DNA of 5,696 nt from assembly GCA_903970565.1 (NCBI GenBank), contig CAJCJE010000532.1:1-5696 (forward strand), read 5' to 3'. How positions within the stretch are numbered: the stretch's first letter is position 1; each line of letters starts with the position of its first letter. Positions 5,186 to 5,696 of this stretch are shown here, piece by piece. The DNA is from Candidatus Melainabacteria bacterium (GTDB lineage Bacteria > Actinomycetota > Actinomycetes > Mycobacteriales > Pseudonocardiaceae). The notes under the pieces were generated by a model. The model had not been told where the DNA came from and ran no database searches. It saw only the letters and a program-made list of their open reading frames with translations. The position numbers and the translations under genes were made by a program.

Positions 5186-5696
5186 CTACCTGGTGAAGTA
5201 CCAGTTCTCCGGGGTGATCCGGCCCTGCGGATTCATCGGGGCCACCCCACCCATGTTGTTGGAGATCGCGTACACCTTGTAGGGGTCGGGCAGGTTGATC
5301 GCGCCGGGCAGCTGCTGCGCCGCGTAGGTCTCGTACGCGGCGAAGGTGCTGGTCGAGTCGTCGTGCAGGGTCGCGTTGACCAGCCGCGCCATCGCCGGAT
5401 CGGCATAACTGCTGTAGTTGGCCGAGGAGTCCGGCAGGAAGAACAGGTTGCCGGCCGGCACCGCGCCATAGGTGTAGTAGCCGAAGTAGCCGATCTGCCA
5501 ACCGCAGGTGGACGCCGTCTCCCGGCAGGTAGTGGTGTTGCCGACCACCGTGTTGAACGGCTGGCCGTCGAGGGTCAGGTCGATGCCGGCCTGGCTGGCA
5601 TCGGACTTCCACTGCTGGACCTGCTCGGCCGCCGAGGTCACGCCGCTGTTGTACTCGACGGTGATGTCCAGCTTCGTGCCGGCCGCGACGCCGGAC
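5186..5696 (-). CDS. ABC transporter substrate-binding protein, family 5 (oligopeptide/nickel type), C-terminal part
   Basis: 169 sense codons and a TAG stop lie in the window. The frame is open through the right edge, so the N-terminus, lipobox and any start are outside. An in-frame GTG at 5641 is internal, because the family sequence continues upstream of it (TKLDITVEYNSG). The C-terminal pattern matches the SBP_bac_5 family: a GIDLTLDGQPFNTVV segment, CGWQIGYFGYYTYG, NLFFLPDSSANYSSYADPAM, YETYAAQQLP and the terminal TPENWYF. Two Cys about ten residues apart (TTTCRETASTC) probably form a disulfide. Such proteins sit outside the membrane and deliver peptides or other solutes to a DppBCDF-like importer. 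The ligand cannot be judged from this lobe. The permease genes, if linked, cannot follow directly downstream on this strand, because the hairpin and a convergent gene intervene. Confidence 0.9.
   Translation of the reverse strand, partial: SGVAAGTKLDITVEYNSGVTSAAEQVQQWKSDASQAGIDLTLDGQPFNTVVGNTTTCRETASTCGWQIGYFGYYTYGAVPAGNLFFLPDSSANYSSYADPAMARLVNATLHDDSTSTFAAYETYAAQQLPGAINLPDPYKVYAISNNMGGVAPMNPQGRITPENWYFTR

Noticed and set aside
5186..5641. Complete 151-residue gene starting at GTG 5641
   Set aside because: The frame stays open to the window edge and the upstream residues continue the substrate-binding-protein pattern, so it is a fragment of a larger gene.

Overview
The window looks like high-GC actinobacterial chromosomal DNA. 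G/C-rich third codon positions, long shadow ORFs antisense to the real genes, secreted enzymes rich in Thr/Ser/Asn/Gln, a ricin-type lectin tail on a glycoside hydrolase and a TTG start behind a strong Shine-Dalgarno all fit a filamentous soil actinomycete (Streptomyces, Catenulispora or similar). The genus cannot be fixed from this sequence alone. No RNA gene, mobile element or CRISPR array was found.

Layout. (1) Positions 1-2553, minus strand: a large gene, open at the left edge, encoding a Tat-exported DUF1680/GH127-type beta-L-arabinofuranosidase-like enzyme followed by at least four ricin-type lectin repeats. (2) Positions 2554-2820: a 267-bp gap holding a candidate LacI-type double operator overlapping a possible promoter for gene 1, and a strong hairpin that probably terminates the upstream gene. 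(3) Positions 2821-4344, minus strand: a Sec-exported GH76 (alpha-1,6-mannanase family) protein with an extra N-terminal module; its start is best placed at a TTG. (4) Positions 4345-4606: a divergent intergenic region. (5) Positions 4607-5020, plus strand: a small secreted double-psi beta-barrel protein that closely resembles the Streptomyces papain inhibitor SPI. (6) Positions 5021-5185: a convergent gap with two strong GC-rich hairpins. (7) Positions 5186-5696, minus strand: the C-terminal part of a family 5 (oligopeptide-type) ABC transporter substrate-binding protein, open at the right edge.

The three genes with visible N-termini all encode exported proteins, and the fourth belongs to a family of exported lipoproteins. 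The two hydrolases would act on extracellular polysaccharide or glycoprotein: GH76 on alpha-1,6-mannan and the GH127-type enzyme on beta-L-arabinofuranosides, with the lectin repeats holding it on polymer. The substrate-binding protein would feed peptide-like solutes to an importer, and the SPI-like protein could block extracellular proteases. The genes do not form one operon: directions differ and each gap carries its own signals. A shared role in feeding on glycoprotein-rich biomass is therefore inference. I did not find a clearly new multi-gene system. The most interesting points are the double operator, the uncharacterised N-terminal module of the GH76 protein and the unusually acidic SPI homologue.
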